Source: Calocera cornea HHB12733 (taxonomy: Eukaryota; Basidiomycota; Dacrymycetes; Dacrymycetales; Dacrymycetaceae). Taken from it: a stretch of 64,000 nt of DNA. Shown piece after piece: positions 23,138 through 32,945 of this stretch. Within the stretch, counting starts at the first letter, position 1. Each line of letters begins with the position of its first letter. The stretch lies in assembly GCA_001632435.1 (NCBI GenBank), contig KV423918.1:343417-407416 (forward strand), given 5' to 3'. A program made the position numbers and the translations under genes. The notes beneath the pieces were generated by a model. It did no database searches. It had not been told where the DNA came from and worked only from the letters and a program-made list of their open reading frames with translations.

Positions 23138-23860
23138 ATGGCATCCTCTCTGACAACTTCATATCAAAAGTCACTCGCTGCTGCTCTCCAGCAGATATCT
23201 CCTAGCCTCGCTGCTCTTCAGAACGCGAAATTGCACGAAAAGGATGGCTTCGCCAACACTCTGACCTGTTCTCATTGCGGGTCGTTCCTAATCCCCGGGC
23301 AGGGCAGTATTCGGCTATCGCGGAAGACAAGACGACATCCCGCTGGCACAACAAGTCCCCGAATGAAGCTATCATGCCACGTGTGCTCGACAATTGATCT
23401 CAAACCCTTGTTTATCGATGCAGCGACGAAAGCTGCGTTCGAGCCGGCTAGGACGATCGGCAGACGTCGGAACGCCGCGTCGGCTGATGGCCCCGAAAGG
23501 ACAATAGCCTGGACCCTTCCCTTTAGCGATGTGTCGTCGACTCCGTCAACTCCCATAGCTCGGACCATGCGCGAGCTCTCAATTACCCCGGACTCCGGAT
23601 CCTCAACAGTGTTCACCCCGCCCGCCGTCCAACCGGCCAAGAGGCGATCCGAATCGACGGAGCGCCCTCCATCAGGCAATGCATCCACCGGTTCTTCGTC
23701 CGCCTTACCCTCTCCTTCCTCAACATCCAAAGGAGGATCGTCTCGGAAAAAGAAGAAATCCTCCTTGCAGGAGATGCTGGCGCGGAACCGACTTCAAAGG
23801 TTACAGAAGCAAGAAGAACGGGATCGAGGGGGGTTGCTCCGATTCCTTGATAGCGCCTGA
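23138..23860 (+). CDS. Rpr2/Snm1/Rpp21-like RNase P/MRP subunit
   Basis: Single exon of 240 residues starting MASSLTTSYQKSLAAALQ at 23138. The frame is open further upstream, but no earlier ATG gives a conserved start. A helical N-terminus of about 40 residues is followed by CSHCGSFLIPGQ and, about 45 residues later, CHVCSTI: the paired CxxC zinc ribbon of the Rpr2 domain in RNase P Rpr2/Rpp21 and RNase MRP Snm1. The C-terminus is basic, SSRKKKKSSLQEMLARNRLQ, as in Snm1. The long Ser/Pro linker suggests Snm1 more than Rpp21. The protein would help process tRNA or rRNA precursors in the nucleus. Assignment rests on the Cys pattern and length. Confidence 0.6.
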   Translation: MASSLTTSYQKSLAAALQQISPSLAALQNAKLHEKDGFANTLTCSHCGSFLIPGQGSIRLSRKTRRHPAGTTSPRMKLSCHVCSTIDLKPLFIDAATKAAFEPARTIGRRRNAASADGPERTIAWTLPFSDVSSTPSTPIARTMRELSITPDSGSSTVFTPPAVQPAKRRSESTERPPSGNASTGSSSALPSPSSTSKGGSSRKKKKSSLQEMLARNRLQRLQKQEERDRGGLLRFLDSA

Positions 23861-24234
23861 CTCAACTGTATTGGGATGTGTGAAACTACCCAAGAGCTTT
23901 TTACACCGTCCAGCAACGCGGTCTACTATATCGTTAGGTTGCATGCAGACCAAGTCTGCCAGCCATCGATGCCAATGATGTGCCGATGACGTGTTTTTCG
24001 TTCATCATCTCCATTCTGTATGATGTATCCATTCGCACTCGCAATGTCATTGCCCGTTCTTCAATGATGTGCATAATACATCACTTCTGCATCTGACACG
24101 ACTAATTGTTTTGCAGTGAGGCAGCCAATGTGTCAGGTTCTCACTCTGGAGCCAAGCATCAGAAGGCGGACCTGACTTGGGGGACTTCCAACCTTTGCTA
24201 CCGTTTAGAAACACGTTGCTTCCGCTCCCAATAG

Positions 24235-24281
24235 CGTCAGGGTATACGCGAGAAGGACACCGGAAGCAATTGGTGTCCTGG
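24235..24281 (+). repeat. Left 47-bp inverted repeat of the KDZ block
   Basis: It pairs with 31928-31974 in inverted orientation, differing at three transitions. It contains its own small hairpin, GGACACC and GGTGTCC around a 10-nt loop that holds GGAAGCAATT. Further GGAAGCAA copies follow inward at about 24301 and 24321. Confidence 0.85.
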
Positions 24282-24449
24282 TTGCACAGCCCGTGTCCCA
24301 CGGAAGCAACCAGACACATTTCGGAAGCAATCGGAGGCTAATCCCATTAGCGTCCGCTCAATTTTTCACGCCTTTTGCTTCTTCACTACCATCTGATTCC
24401 GCCATTCCGCCGGTTCCGGAGTTCCGCTGATTCCGGACCTGATTCGACA

Positions 24450-26874
24450 ATGCTTCTTTTGCACCTTGTCTCTGCACTCTGGCAACATGGCATTGCACTA
24501 GGCAATGTTACAGTTCAAACTATGATCCATTTCATGGTGTTGGTCACCCAATTCCAGCCTCTTATATCTCTGGTTGCTTGTCTTGACTTGAACCGGCCGG
24601 TCTTGATCCTACCCACCAATGTTACTGCCTTCCTTATGGAAACACTTGGTTTGGATCAGGAAGTCATTCATCTACTCTGGACCACTCTGCTGCCTGTTGT
24701 CTGGCAACAGGATCGACCTGGACATGAGCCTCAGCCATTGCCATTTACGGATCCCGTCCCAGCCATTCTTTCACATGGACCCTCACATGACCTGCATAAG
24801 TCTCTTCCTCACATATCAGTGCAACTTCTCATCTCCTCTGCGCTAGGTGTGGAAGAGTTCCTTCCACCTGTTCAAACATGTTTCCAAGCACTGTGCCAAT
24901 CCCCCAGTCGACTCACTGTTGCAAGAAGGCATGAAGCCCATTACTACACTGTTGGCAGAGGCATTCTTCCTGTCTACATTACCTCTCTTCGCTGCCGAAG
25001 TATGCTTTCTTTCTATGAACTTGATCACTTGATTCACGTCTTCCACACAGGCTGTGAAACCACCTACCACCTCAACTATTACAGACGCAAAGACTCCAGT
25101 AACATTGTTCATCGACACTACTACTCTGGACAACCTCAAGTACTTCAGGCCGAGAGTCATGTTCTAGTAGATGCTGCACTTGCTCATCTTTTTCGCTCCT
25201 TGCTCTTCCATTCTCAGTAAGTCAATACCCATTCCCGGAATCGGCGTATTTCCGGAAGCGGCGGTTACACGGCCAAAACCGCGATTCCGGATGTGTGGCT
25301 GATCCGGAATCGGCGTTTCTATGTGCAAACCGCTGGTTCCGGGATTGCGCCGATTCCGGAATACCCTTTCATAGTACTCATGCTGTTACAGGACAAGTGG
25401 CCAAGCAATGGAACGGATGTATACAGATGTCCTTGCCTCAAGTACATCCAACAATGGGAACCGGCCCACCTTAAGGCGCACATACCTGTGGGACACATTC
25501 TACCTTGATGCACTATTGCAACATCACGATGAACAAGGAACATCTCTCATCCTACCTGAGAACCCGGCTGGTGCAAAACCTTGGGGGGCCCAAAGGGAGC
25601 GGATTAAGGTGGCCCTACAAGAGCGCAACATCTTTATGGCAGGAACTGGACAGGAGTTCTATGCACATGCATGTGACAGCTGTGTGCGCATCACGGAACG
25701 CAATGGTGTCCCTGGTGAGCATGTATTGCTTTCTGCAATGTCACCGACACTCATATCAATAAGTGACACTGCAGGCTGCTGTAACTGATGGTGTAGCCAT
25801 TGGTCATTCCTGCTGCTCTGTTCACAACTGCCATGGTATCCTGCCCTCTGTCACTGCACGCTTCTGTGAAGAGCACAAGGCCCTCAACGGAATCTGTGCT
25901 ATTTCCGACTGCAACAAACCCGTTCAGGCCACCAAGCTCACATGCAACAATCCTGCACACCAGCAAATGCAAGAAGAGCGTTATCAGAAAGGCAAATCTA
26001 TGTTCAACCTCGCACAGCGCCTGGCCAAATACACACAATCCACCACACCGACCATATTCAACACCGGTACTTCACTCTCTTACGCCGATTCCGGGGTACC
26101 GGAATCGGCGGTTACAGAAGGTTACGCCGTTTCCGGGCTCAGCAACGATACCGACTCGCTCTTCCCCAATACTGACAACAATGGTCTTGAGGGCTTTCAA
26201 GGTGTTCAAACACTCCTCAAGGAAGCCAACCTTCTGTGTGATGGCAAAGGTGCACTTGGCAATCAGACCTTCAAAGCACGCTTCGGCCGATCTTACACCC
26301 ATAATGAGCAACTCATAGTCCGCCCTTGTGGTATCATTGTGGCCCGGGCTACATTCTATGGTGCAGAGTCTGTCTCTTCTGTTGCAGTAAGTTCATTTCA
26401 CCCTCTTTAGCGCTCCTGACTAACAGAGTCACTCAGGATATGCTTCAAGCTGTCTTCCCAACCAAAAACTCAGTTCCCGACATTCTCTTCTATGACAACA
26501 ATTGCCACCTGCGTCGTCATCTTAGGGCTCAACACTTGCACCATTTTGATGACATGGGCATGCCAGTCGATGTCTTCCACTTCAAATGCAAGCATAGCGA
26601 GAAGGACGACTATTGTGGACAACACTGCAACCCCCTCCTCTTCCCCGACATCTATGATGCAGAGTCAAAGACATGGTTCTTCAACTCCTCGGCAGCGGAG
26701 CAAACCAACGCATGGCTCAACAGGTTTTTGCCTATTGTGCATGACATGGACTCGGTCTGTTATGATTTCTTTCTTGATGAGATGATCAAGGAGCACAACC
26801 GCTTTGTCACAAGAAAGCTTGAGGACCAAGGCAAGCATCCCTTCTTGCAGCCATCGGAATGGCTCCAAAAGTAG
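24450..26874 (+). CDS. CxC5/CxC6 KDZ-transposase family protein
   Basis: Five exons: 24450-24999, 25051-25216, 25392-25714, 25764-26386 and 26437-26874; coding length 2,100 nt, 699 residues. A CxC5-like cluster is assembled across the first intron (PPVQTCFQALC, RGILPVYITSLRCRSCETTYH, HYYSGQPQVLQAESHVLVD). A CxC6-like cluster follows (GTGQEFYAHACDSCVRIT, AAVTDGVAIGHSCCSVHNC, ARFCEEHKAL, CAISDCN). The C-terminal KDZ part has THNEQLIVRPCGIIVARATF, LFYDNNCHLRRH and NSSAAEQTNAWLNRFLP...FFLDEMI. The DNN and AEQTN blocks match two acidic transposase positions; I could not place the first Asp, so catalytic competence is open. Intron 25217-25391 is 175 nt and packed with the CCGGAANCNGCG motif. The ATG choice follows the first conserved residues. 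Confidence 0.8.
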
Positions 26875-27084
26875 ATCCGGAAGCGGCGGTTTCCGGAAAC
26901 GGCGTAATCCCGAAGTGCATCGGCTTTACGGTACCAGGAACCACCAGAAGTTTCAGGAACCAGCGGAATCTACTTAGGGTCCGGAAACAGCGTTACAAGG
27001 GTCCATTATATTACCATTTTATTGCATTTTGGCTGTGACCGCGCCAGCCTGAAAATTCCTTTACCATTGCAGCCACCTTCCCAA

Positions 27085-28733
27085 ATGCTGCCACGCAACA
27101 AGCTTATGGTTGAGGGCATCCTGCAATACTGGGATGCCCATCCTGAGCTCATGAACTGTACCCGCGACTATGCCAACACTTTGTTCTGCGCCAGAGATGG
27201 TTGTGGGTTGAAGTTTACCAAAGTGGCTGTTGCCCGCAGTGATGAAAATTGGGGATCTTTGTGGACCAAGGTGTGCCCTCCTAACCTTCCAACCATCTTC
27301 TTCTGCTAATTGTAGTACCACAGTGTCCCTTTGGCCATGTGTTCCTCTGGGTCTCACAGAGTATGCCTTCGGACCAGCAAGCAGTCTTCCAGACCATTTA
27401 TCAAGGCATTGAACCCACATCACCTGGAGATCCTGGTTTCTCAGGAAGACCATCTCCATGGCATAATGGAGTTCCTGTGGGCGCTTTCTCTCGGCCCTCA
27501 GAAGGTCATACCCCAGTTAAAGGGTCCGGAACCGGCGGTTACTCCGGAATCGGCGGAAGGAATAGCAACCGCGGACCACTCCCCCCCAAAAAATCAGCGG
27601 CAGTCACTCCAACCCCTATTCGCGTCGGTAAACCACTTGACAAGGATTGGGCAAAGCAATATCAGGGAGCCCGCATCCGTCATGAAGATTCCCAGCGGAA
27701 GAAGGATGAGAGCAGTGAGGCTGAGAAAGAGTTGGCTCGTTTGTTCACCGTTGTCATTTTGCAGAAGGTGAGCTTCAATTCGGAATTGGTGTTTCCTTAT
27801 AGTTCCGGACCCGGAAGCGGCGTTTCTATAGGTAGAACCGCCGTTCCGGATCCGGATTCAGCGTTTCTTGCCAAGGAACCGCGGTTCCGGATCCGGATCC
27901 AGTGTTTCTTGCTAAGGAACCGCTGTTCCGGACCCGGAATCAGCGTTTCCTTTGATGGTGTTACGCCGATTCCGGATTACACTCTTTGCGATCTATCACT
28001 GCAGTCCAAGCACTAACGGTTTACTTAGGATGGTGAACCTATTGAGCTCCCCAACCTTGTGGCCAAAGGCAACCCACCCAACCTTCTGACTGACATGAAA
28101 GACTGGCTTCCCTCTGTTATTCAACGCATTGGTGCGGTCTGCAAAGTCAACACGGAGTCCAATGCATGGATGGTACCAGTACTTGACAAGAGTCGCCAGA
28201 AGTGGGTGGATATGGGTCCCGGCCAAAAAATCAAGGTGCAACACAATGAGCGCATTGTTTTGAGTGCTGGGGGTGTCTCCACCTCGTCTCCGGAGGTGGA
28301 GGAAGAGGTCTCACTTCTCCATCTCACGCCCCGCCCCAAACGACCAAACCCGAGTCCAGTGGAGCAACCCACCACCCCAAGCAAGAAGCCACGTGCAGCC
28401 TCAGTACTCACCATCTCATCTGATGATGAAACAGACACTCCAATTGCACTGGAACCTTTGCGCTGGAAACAATCTGATTGGCCCGGTAGGGACCAATTTG
28501 TTGTGGTTGCCGCCGGCTTGGCCGAAATACACAAACTGCACCAAGAGCACCCCAGAACTGCCCTGGTGAAGCTGTTTGCCACTGTTTTCCCGGGTAGAAC
28601 AGTAAATGCAAAAACACTCTCCCGTCACTATAACGCATGGAAGAAGGCCAGCAGCAACCTCGATAATTGGGCCGAAGCTTTCCCATCAGGACTATGGATC
28701 CGTTGGTACTCGACTCGCACAGACCACAAATGA
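27085..28733 (+). CDS. Hypothetical protein with GRF-like zinc finger
   Basis: Three exons: 27085-27270, 27324-27767 and 28029-28733, encoding 444 residues. Across the first intron the protein reads FCARDGCGLKFTKVAVARSD, then ENWGSLWTK and CPFGHVFLWVS. This C-x4-C, aromatic, C-x2-GH and F.W arrangement resembles a GRF-type nucleic-acid-binding zinc finger. The middle is Pro/Gly-rich and includes motif-encoded GSGTGGYSGIGG. The C-terminal region has KKPRAASVLTISSDDETD and a DWPGRDQFVVVAAGLAEIHK stretch I do not recognise. Intron 27768-28028 is 261 nt and carries about eight copies of the element motif. It is transcribed in the same direction as the KDZ gene, 210 nt downstream, so it may be element cargo or an accessory transposition factor. 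Confidence 0.65.
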
Positions 28734-29134
28734 GGTCTTTCTGGGAGTGAAGGAGCATACTGGGGGCTCGTGGGGCAGTAGCTAGAAATGCCCAAGTGGT
28801 TTGGTTTTGGTAGATAGTTGGTGGAAAGAAAAAGTGTGAAAACAAAACCCGGAAGCGGCGTAAGTCCGGAACCGGCGTAACACTGCAAACGGCGTATGCA
28901 GCGCCCGGAATCAGCGTATCTGATTCCGGATTCGGCGGAAGCAACCGGGTGCCGTTTCTGGGCTTCAGCTTTTGCGCTTCCGCTGCTTCCGGAATTACGC
29001 TGATTCCGGGCATATGTGTCAGCAATTGCTTCCGTGCCGCGTGGTGACCTCCACGTCGTCGCCCCTGTTGCCCGTTCGCGCTCTCCTCCTCTCATCTTCC
29101 ACCCAAACTATCCCCTCTCCCACTCTCTGTCAAC

Positions 29135-29348
29135 ATGGTCGAAACCCGCGCCCAGAAGAACGCTGCCGCTGCAGCTCCAGCTCGTACAACCGCCGCTTCC
29201 GGGCGTACCGCCGCTTCCGGACGTCGGCCCGCTGCGCAGAGCAAGGGCAAGGGCAAGGGCAAGGCTGACACGTCGTCGGACGACTCGGGGGAGAATGAGA
29301 AGGATGACGAGGATGAGGATGAGGATGAGGATGAGGATGAGGAGGAGG

Positions 29349-29381
<33 letters not shown>

Positions 29382-29885
29382 TGATCATCAAGGCGGAGTC
29401 CGAGTACGAGTCGTACGAGGATGAGGAGCCCGAGGTGTTCAGGAAGATGGGCACGGATATCGTGAGTCCGGAAGCGGCGGTTACCGGAATCAGCGGTTCT
29501 GACATTCGATGCAGGATCTTCAAGAGACCGGTATCAAGGTTGCGCATGGCGGCCGCAAGTTGCCCCCCGAGGAGGACTGCGATCCGATGGAGGTCATGTG
29601 CACTCGCTGCAAGGACAGCAAGCTCATGTGCTTCAAGGAGCGCTCGTCGAAGATCAAGGCGTGCTGGCATTGCTACAATGCCGCGAAGGCTTGCAGCTCC
29701 GCGCCCAAAGGTGAGTCCGGAATCGGCGTAAACCCGGAAACCGCGGTTCTGACATCGTATTAGATCGACGCGCAGGCCGCAAGGTGGGCCCTCCAAAGAC
29801 CCGCGGACGCCTTCAAAAGGCGATCGATAGCATCGACAAGAAGATCGCCAAGCTCGAGAAGCAGTTGAAGAAGGCACCCGAGTAG
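29135..29885 (+). CDS. Small Zn2Cys6-type protein A
   Basis: Three exons: 29135-29461, 29515-29710 and 29764-29885, encoding 214 residues. Basic, Ala-rich start, then a long Asp/Glu run (about residues 55-85). Exon 2 encodes CTRCKDSKLMCFKERSSKIK followed by ACWHCYNAAKAC, giving spacing C-x2-C-x6-C-x10-C-x2-C-x6-C, the fungal binuclear zinc cluster pattern. The C-terminus is a Lys-rich helix (KAIDSIDKKIAKLEKQLKK), probably a coiled coil. Both introns are exactly 53 nt, and apart from splice signals consist of the element motif. Predicted nuclear and DNA-binding. Paralogous to the convergent gene at 30433-31665. Confidence 0.75.
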
Positions 29886-30117
29886 TGGACCCGGAATCGG
29901 CGGTTGGAGATCCGGAATCGGCGTAAGAGCAAAACGGGGGCTCGAGGGGCGGTAGATAGAAATGCCCATATGAAGAAGTGTAATGCTAGCTAGTGCGGAT
30001 GAAAGAAAAAGTGTGAAAAGGCATTGTTAAGAGTGTAAAAGGGTGAAAAAAAAAAACTCGCGCTTTTTCGTGGACTTAGACGATAATTTTTTAAAATAGT
30101 CAAAAAAGATATATTAT

Positions 30118-30182
30118 GACACGACCGGGAATTGAACCAATTCATGAACCAATACACGTCTTAACCACTAGACTAAGACCGC
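30118..30182 (-). other. tRNA-like sequence with Pol III boxes
   Basis: On the minus strand, box A TAGTCTAGTGG and box B GGTTCAATTCC stand 27 nt apart. The D-arm pairs perfectly (GTCT with AGAC). The acceptor and T stems do not pair well, and the anticodon loop lacks U33, so this is not a working tRNA. A run of six T follows at 30102-30107, a Pol III terminator. A tRNA-derived SINE head or a decayed tRNA are the best readings. Confidence 0.55.
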
Positions 30183-30432
30183 TTTATAATTTACTAGTGC
30201 TGTAGCGTTGTATAAGTACGGTGTATAGTAAAGTTACGCTGATTCCGGATAGACTCTACCCGGAATCGGCGTTTCCGTAACTCCTTCTAAGTTCAATTTC
30301 CCATGTTTGCACACACTATTCAGATGGATTTTCACACGTTTTCTTTCAACCGCACTAACTATCCGTACACTTGAGGATTGAAACAACTATCTACTGTCAT
30401 AACGGCGAACCGCCGATTCCGGACCACTTCCA

Positions 30433-31665
30433 CTACTCCTCATCCGTATCCCTCGCCTTCCTCTTCAACTCCACGAGCTCCTTGCGACGGGCCTTCAGCT
30501 CCTTCAGCTCGGCACGGATCATCGACTTCGTCTTCACCGTCTTCTTGTTGCGAGCGCGGCCATCTATGAAATAGTGGGTCAGTAACCGCCGAATCCGGGG
30601 AACCGCCGTATCCGGCTCACCTTTCAAGCCCGTGTCGCAAACCACCTTGTTATTCTTGCAATGCCAGCAAGACTTGGTGGCCGCGCCGAGCTTCTTGAAG
30701 CAGAGAAGGCGGCGTTCTCTGCAATACTTGCACTAGAATAAAAGTTAGCTAAGTATAAACGAATCATAAAGAAACGACTTACGCGCACAGGCAAGTTCAC
30801 CGAATCCTCCTCGCTCGGTGGCTCACCACCCCACTTCGACTTCTGGATGCCGGGCTCGTCCAAGTCCTAAAAGAATGTCAGTTACGCCGATTCCGGAAAC
30901 CGCTGTATCCGGGGAAACACCGTTTCCGGGACTCACCGAGCCGTTCTCCCTGATCTTCCCATCATCAGACCTGGCCGCCCCCCCAGGCGTGGATGCCTCG
31001 TCGTCGCTCGGTTCAGGCGTAGGCGACGGGGGAATAGTCTTACGCGCAGCCTCGCGTCGCGCAGGGGGGGGCTTGGACGAGGGGCGAGGAGTGCGGCTGG
31101 AGCGGAGGGGGGGCGAAACCGAGCGGCCAGAGAGCCCGTCGAAGAGCGGATGACGTTCGGGGACGTCGTAAAAGACGCCGTTCTTCACGTCGTCGTCCGT
31201 CTTGCAAGTGGAGGCAGGCTCCATGTTGCCAGCGCGAGGATGCTCCTAGAAACAATGGTTAGAACCGCCGTATCCGGGAACCGCCGGTTCCGGACTCACT
31301 GTCCACGCCAGCCAGAGCATGCGGGCTCTGTCCCCGAGGTACCTGACCTCCTCGAAGGGCCAGGTGCCGATCTGGTCCGGATAGTCCGCCCAGAAGCTGA
31401 CAACAGCTTGCTGTCATGATTGTCAGTTAGGGTTATGGAGCAGGGTTGTTGGACTCACCCTGTAGGCACCCAGCTGGTCCTCATCCATGGCCCAAACCGG
31501 GCGGTGATCCGCACGCGACTCCCACTGCATCCCAACAGCCTTGCGTCTATCGCGCATGACCGCGAGCTCGGCCTTCGTGCGCTGGGGCCCGGAACCGGCG
31601 GAACGCCCGGAACCGGCGGTTGATCCAGTGCCAGTGCGGGAGGGTTGGCGAACGGCGGGCGGCAT
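30433..31665 (-). CDS. Small Zn2Cys6-type protein B
   Basis: Six exons: 31459-31665, 31300-31410, 30937-31245, 30783-30866, 30621-30732 and 30433-30563; coding length 954 nt, 317 residues. The N-terminus contains motif-encoded GTGSTAGSGRSAGSG. A conserved-looking ADYPDQIGTWPFEEVRYLGD follows, then a Ser/Pro linker. The zinc cluster is CKYCRERRLLCFKKLGAATK, then SCWHCKNNKVVC, with the same C-x2-C-x6-C-x10-C-x2-C-x6-C spacing as protein A. The tail is a basic helix (RAELKELKARRKELVELKRK). Introns 31246-31299, 30867-30936 and 30564-30620 consist largely of the CCGGAANCNGCG motif; 31411-31458 and 30733-30782 do not. Predicted nuclear. It is the longer relative of protein A, arranged tail to tail. 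Confidence 0.75.
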
Positions 31666-31927
31666 GTTGACAGATGATTTCAAAGTTGAGCAGAGAGAGA
31701 TGAGGGCAATGAGGAGAGGGGAAAGGTCGACGAGGACGAGGGTTGAGTCAGCGGCCTCGTGTTGAGCACATGGTGCACGGCCACTCGGCCCGCAGGGTTT
31801 GCGCCACCATGATTGGCTACACCCGGAATCGGCGTAATTCCGGAACCGGCGGAACATTTGAAACGGAATCAATTACTACTACGGAAGCAAATATACCTCC
31901 GGCGGAAGCAAAAAAGGCTCCGGTGTC

Positions 31928-31974
31928 CCAGGACACCAATTGCTTCCGGTGTCCTTTTCGCGCATATCCTGACG
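31928..31974 (-). repeat. Right 47-bp inverted repeat of the KDZ block
   Basis: Reverse complement of 24235-24281 with three transition differences, so the two copies are 94% identical. GGAAGCAA words lie just inside at about 31881 and 31905. Beyond 31974 the resemblance to the left flank stops. Confidence 0.85.
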
Positions 31975-32386
31975 GTACTCCTAATGTAACGCGCAATGTA
32001 TCTGGCTCCGATCACCTGCACACTTGCATGCATTCCGCACATTCCACCTGCGCTCGCCAGCAAACCCACGTCTGACGTACTGCAGCCCCTGGGCTACTAG
32101 GCACACTTCCCTTCAGTTGTGTGAATCAACAGTAGGACAGCCTCGGGCAGATCCAGCGGAGGCCAAAGTGCTATTTATCACCGGTGGGGCCGAAAGGACC
32201 TAAAGCTTGGAGTGAGGCACCTCATCGGCTGCAAGGCGGTACAGGATCCGGCTGACGACACAATAAGGCAGGCGCTTGCGTATATCGACTCGACTCGACT
32301 CGGCCGCCCAAACGCACCGCTTACGACGCTGCGTATCTTATCAACCGTGCACACCATATACTCGCTGATACCTGCGCGCCGAGACC

Positions 32387-32945
32387 ATGACCGAATGGGA
32401 CGCGAACGAGGGCGGGGATGACTGGGAGTACGAGCGGGAGAACAAGTGGTTTGCGGTGCGTGCGCAGGGCCCGGGCTGGCCCCTGTTCATCCCGAGCACA
32501 GCTGACGCAATGCATTCTCCAGGAACGGCCCGTAATTTCCGCCCCGGCGCCGGCGGCGCCAGCGCCAGACGAGCCCAAGATCCAGCCGTCGGACTCGGCC
32601 CTAGCCTCGAACCACGCGATCGTGTATGCGCTCCAGATCGCCCCGAACATCCTGCGCACGCGGTACGATGCGTTCGGCGAACTGGGCGTGCTGGGCTGGT
32701 GTGACGAGTTCCGCGAACTCATCGACGCCATCATCGAGACTGGCTTCGAGGGCGCCTTGTTCACCTCGACGCGCGAGGTCGCACTCAATACTTGCGGCCA
32801 GCTCCTCAGGCTCGATATAGACATCAAGATGCAGATCATCGTCATCTACCTTTCAGCCCAGGTTGCGCGGCTCCGACGGTTCCTGGATGGGGACTTGCAG
32901 TACGAGGATTACCCGGACTTATCGTTCCCCAAGCCAGGCGCTTGA
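32387..32945 (+). CDS. Conserved-looking hypothetical protein
   Basis: Two exons: 32387-32455 and 32523-32945, with an intron of 67 nt; 163 residues. The acidic N-terminus MTEWDANEGGDDWEYEREN leads through a Pro/Ala linker to a helical region (YALQIAPNILRTRYDAFGEL, DEFRELIDAIIETGF, ALNTCGQLLRLDIDIKMQII, ending QYEDYPDLSFP). I do not recognise a family. A weakly similar sequence lies at 35573-35986 on the other side of the FAD gene, so it may belong to a small local family. Confidence 0.6.

Larger units (their letters stand above)
24390..31860. repeat. CCGGAANCNGCG motif family
   Basis: Roughly fifty copies counted by eye, in both orientations, often in pairs 15-25 nt apart. Clusters sit at about 24400-24440, 25230-25370, 26080-26135, 26875-26990, 27525-27560, 27800-27980, 28850-29010, 29190-29225, 29465-29500, 29710-29750, 29885-29930, 30235-30275, 30405-30420, 30585-30620, 30880-30930, 31260-31295, 31585-31625 and 31820-31860. 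The variable positions are mainly T, G, C or A at position 7 and G or A at position 9. Copies often continue with G or T and then TT or AA. Confidence 0.85.
24235..31974. mobile_element. Candidate 7.7-kb KDZ-type composite element
   Basis: Inverted 47-bp repeats at 24235-24281 and 31928-31974 agree at 44 positions. Between them lie a CxC5/CxC6-KDZ gene, a GRF-like gene, two small Zn2Cys6 genes and a tRNA-like sequence. About fifty copies of a CCGGAANCNGCG motif fill introns, spacers and parts of exons, and I saw no comparable density outside. GGAAGCAA words cluster in the last 100-150 bp at both ends, like subterminal transposase sites. No clear target-site duplication was found, so the exact ends could lie a little further out. 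Calling it one mobile unit is inference from the repeats, the motif limit and the transposase family. Confidence 0.6.

Noticed and set aside
24795..24846. Possible extra intron in the first KDZ exon
   Set aside because: The frame is open through it and the exon sum is already a multiple of three without it.
29320..29385. GAT/GAG repeat as a microsatellite feature of its own
   Set aside because: It encodes the acidic run of Zn2Cys6 protein A and keeps the frame.
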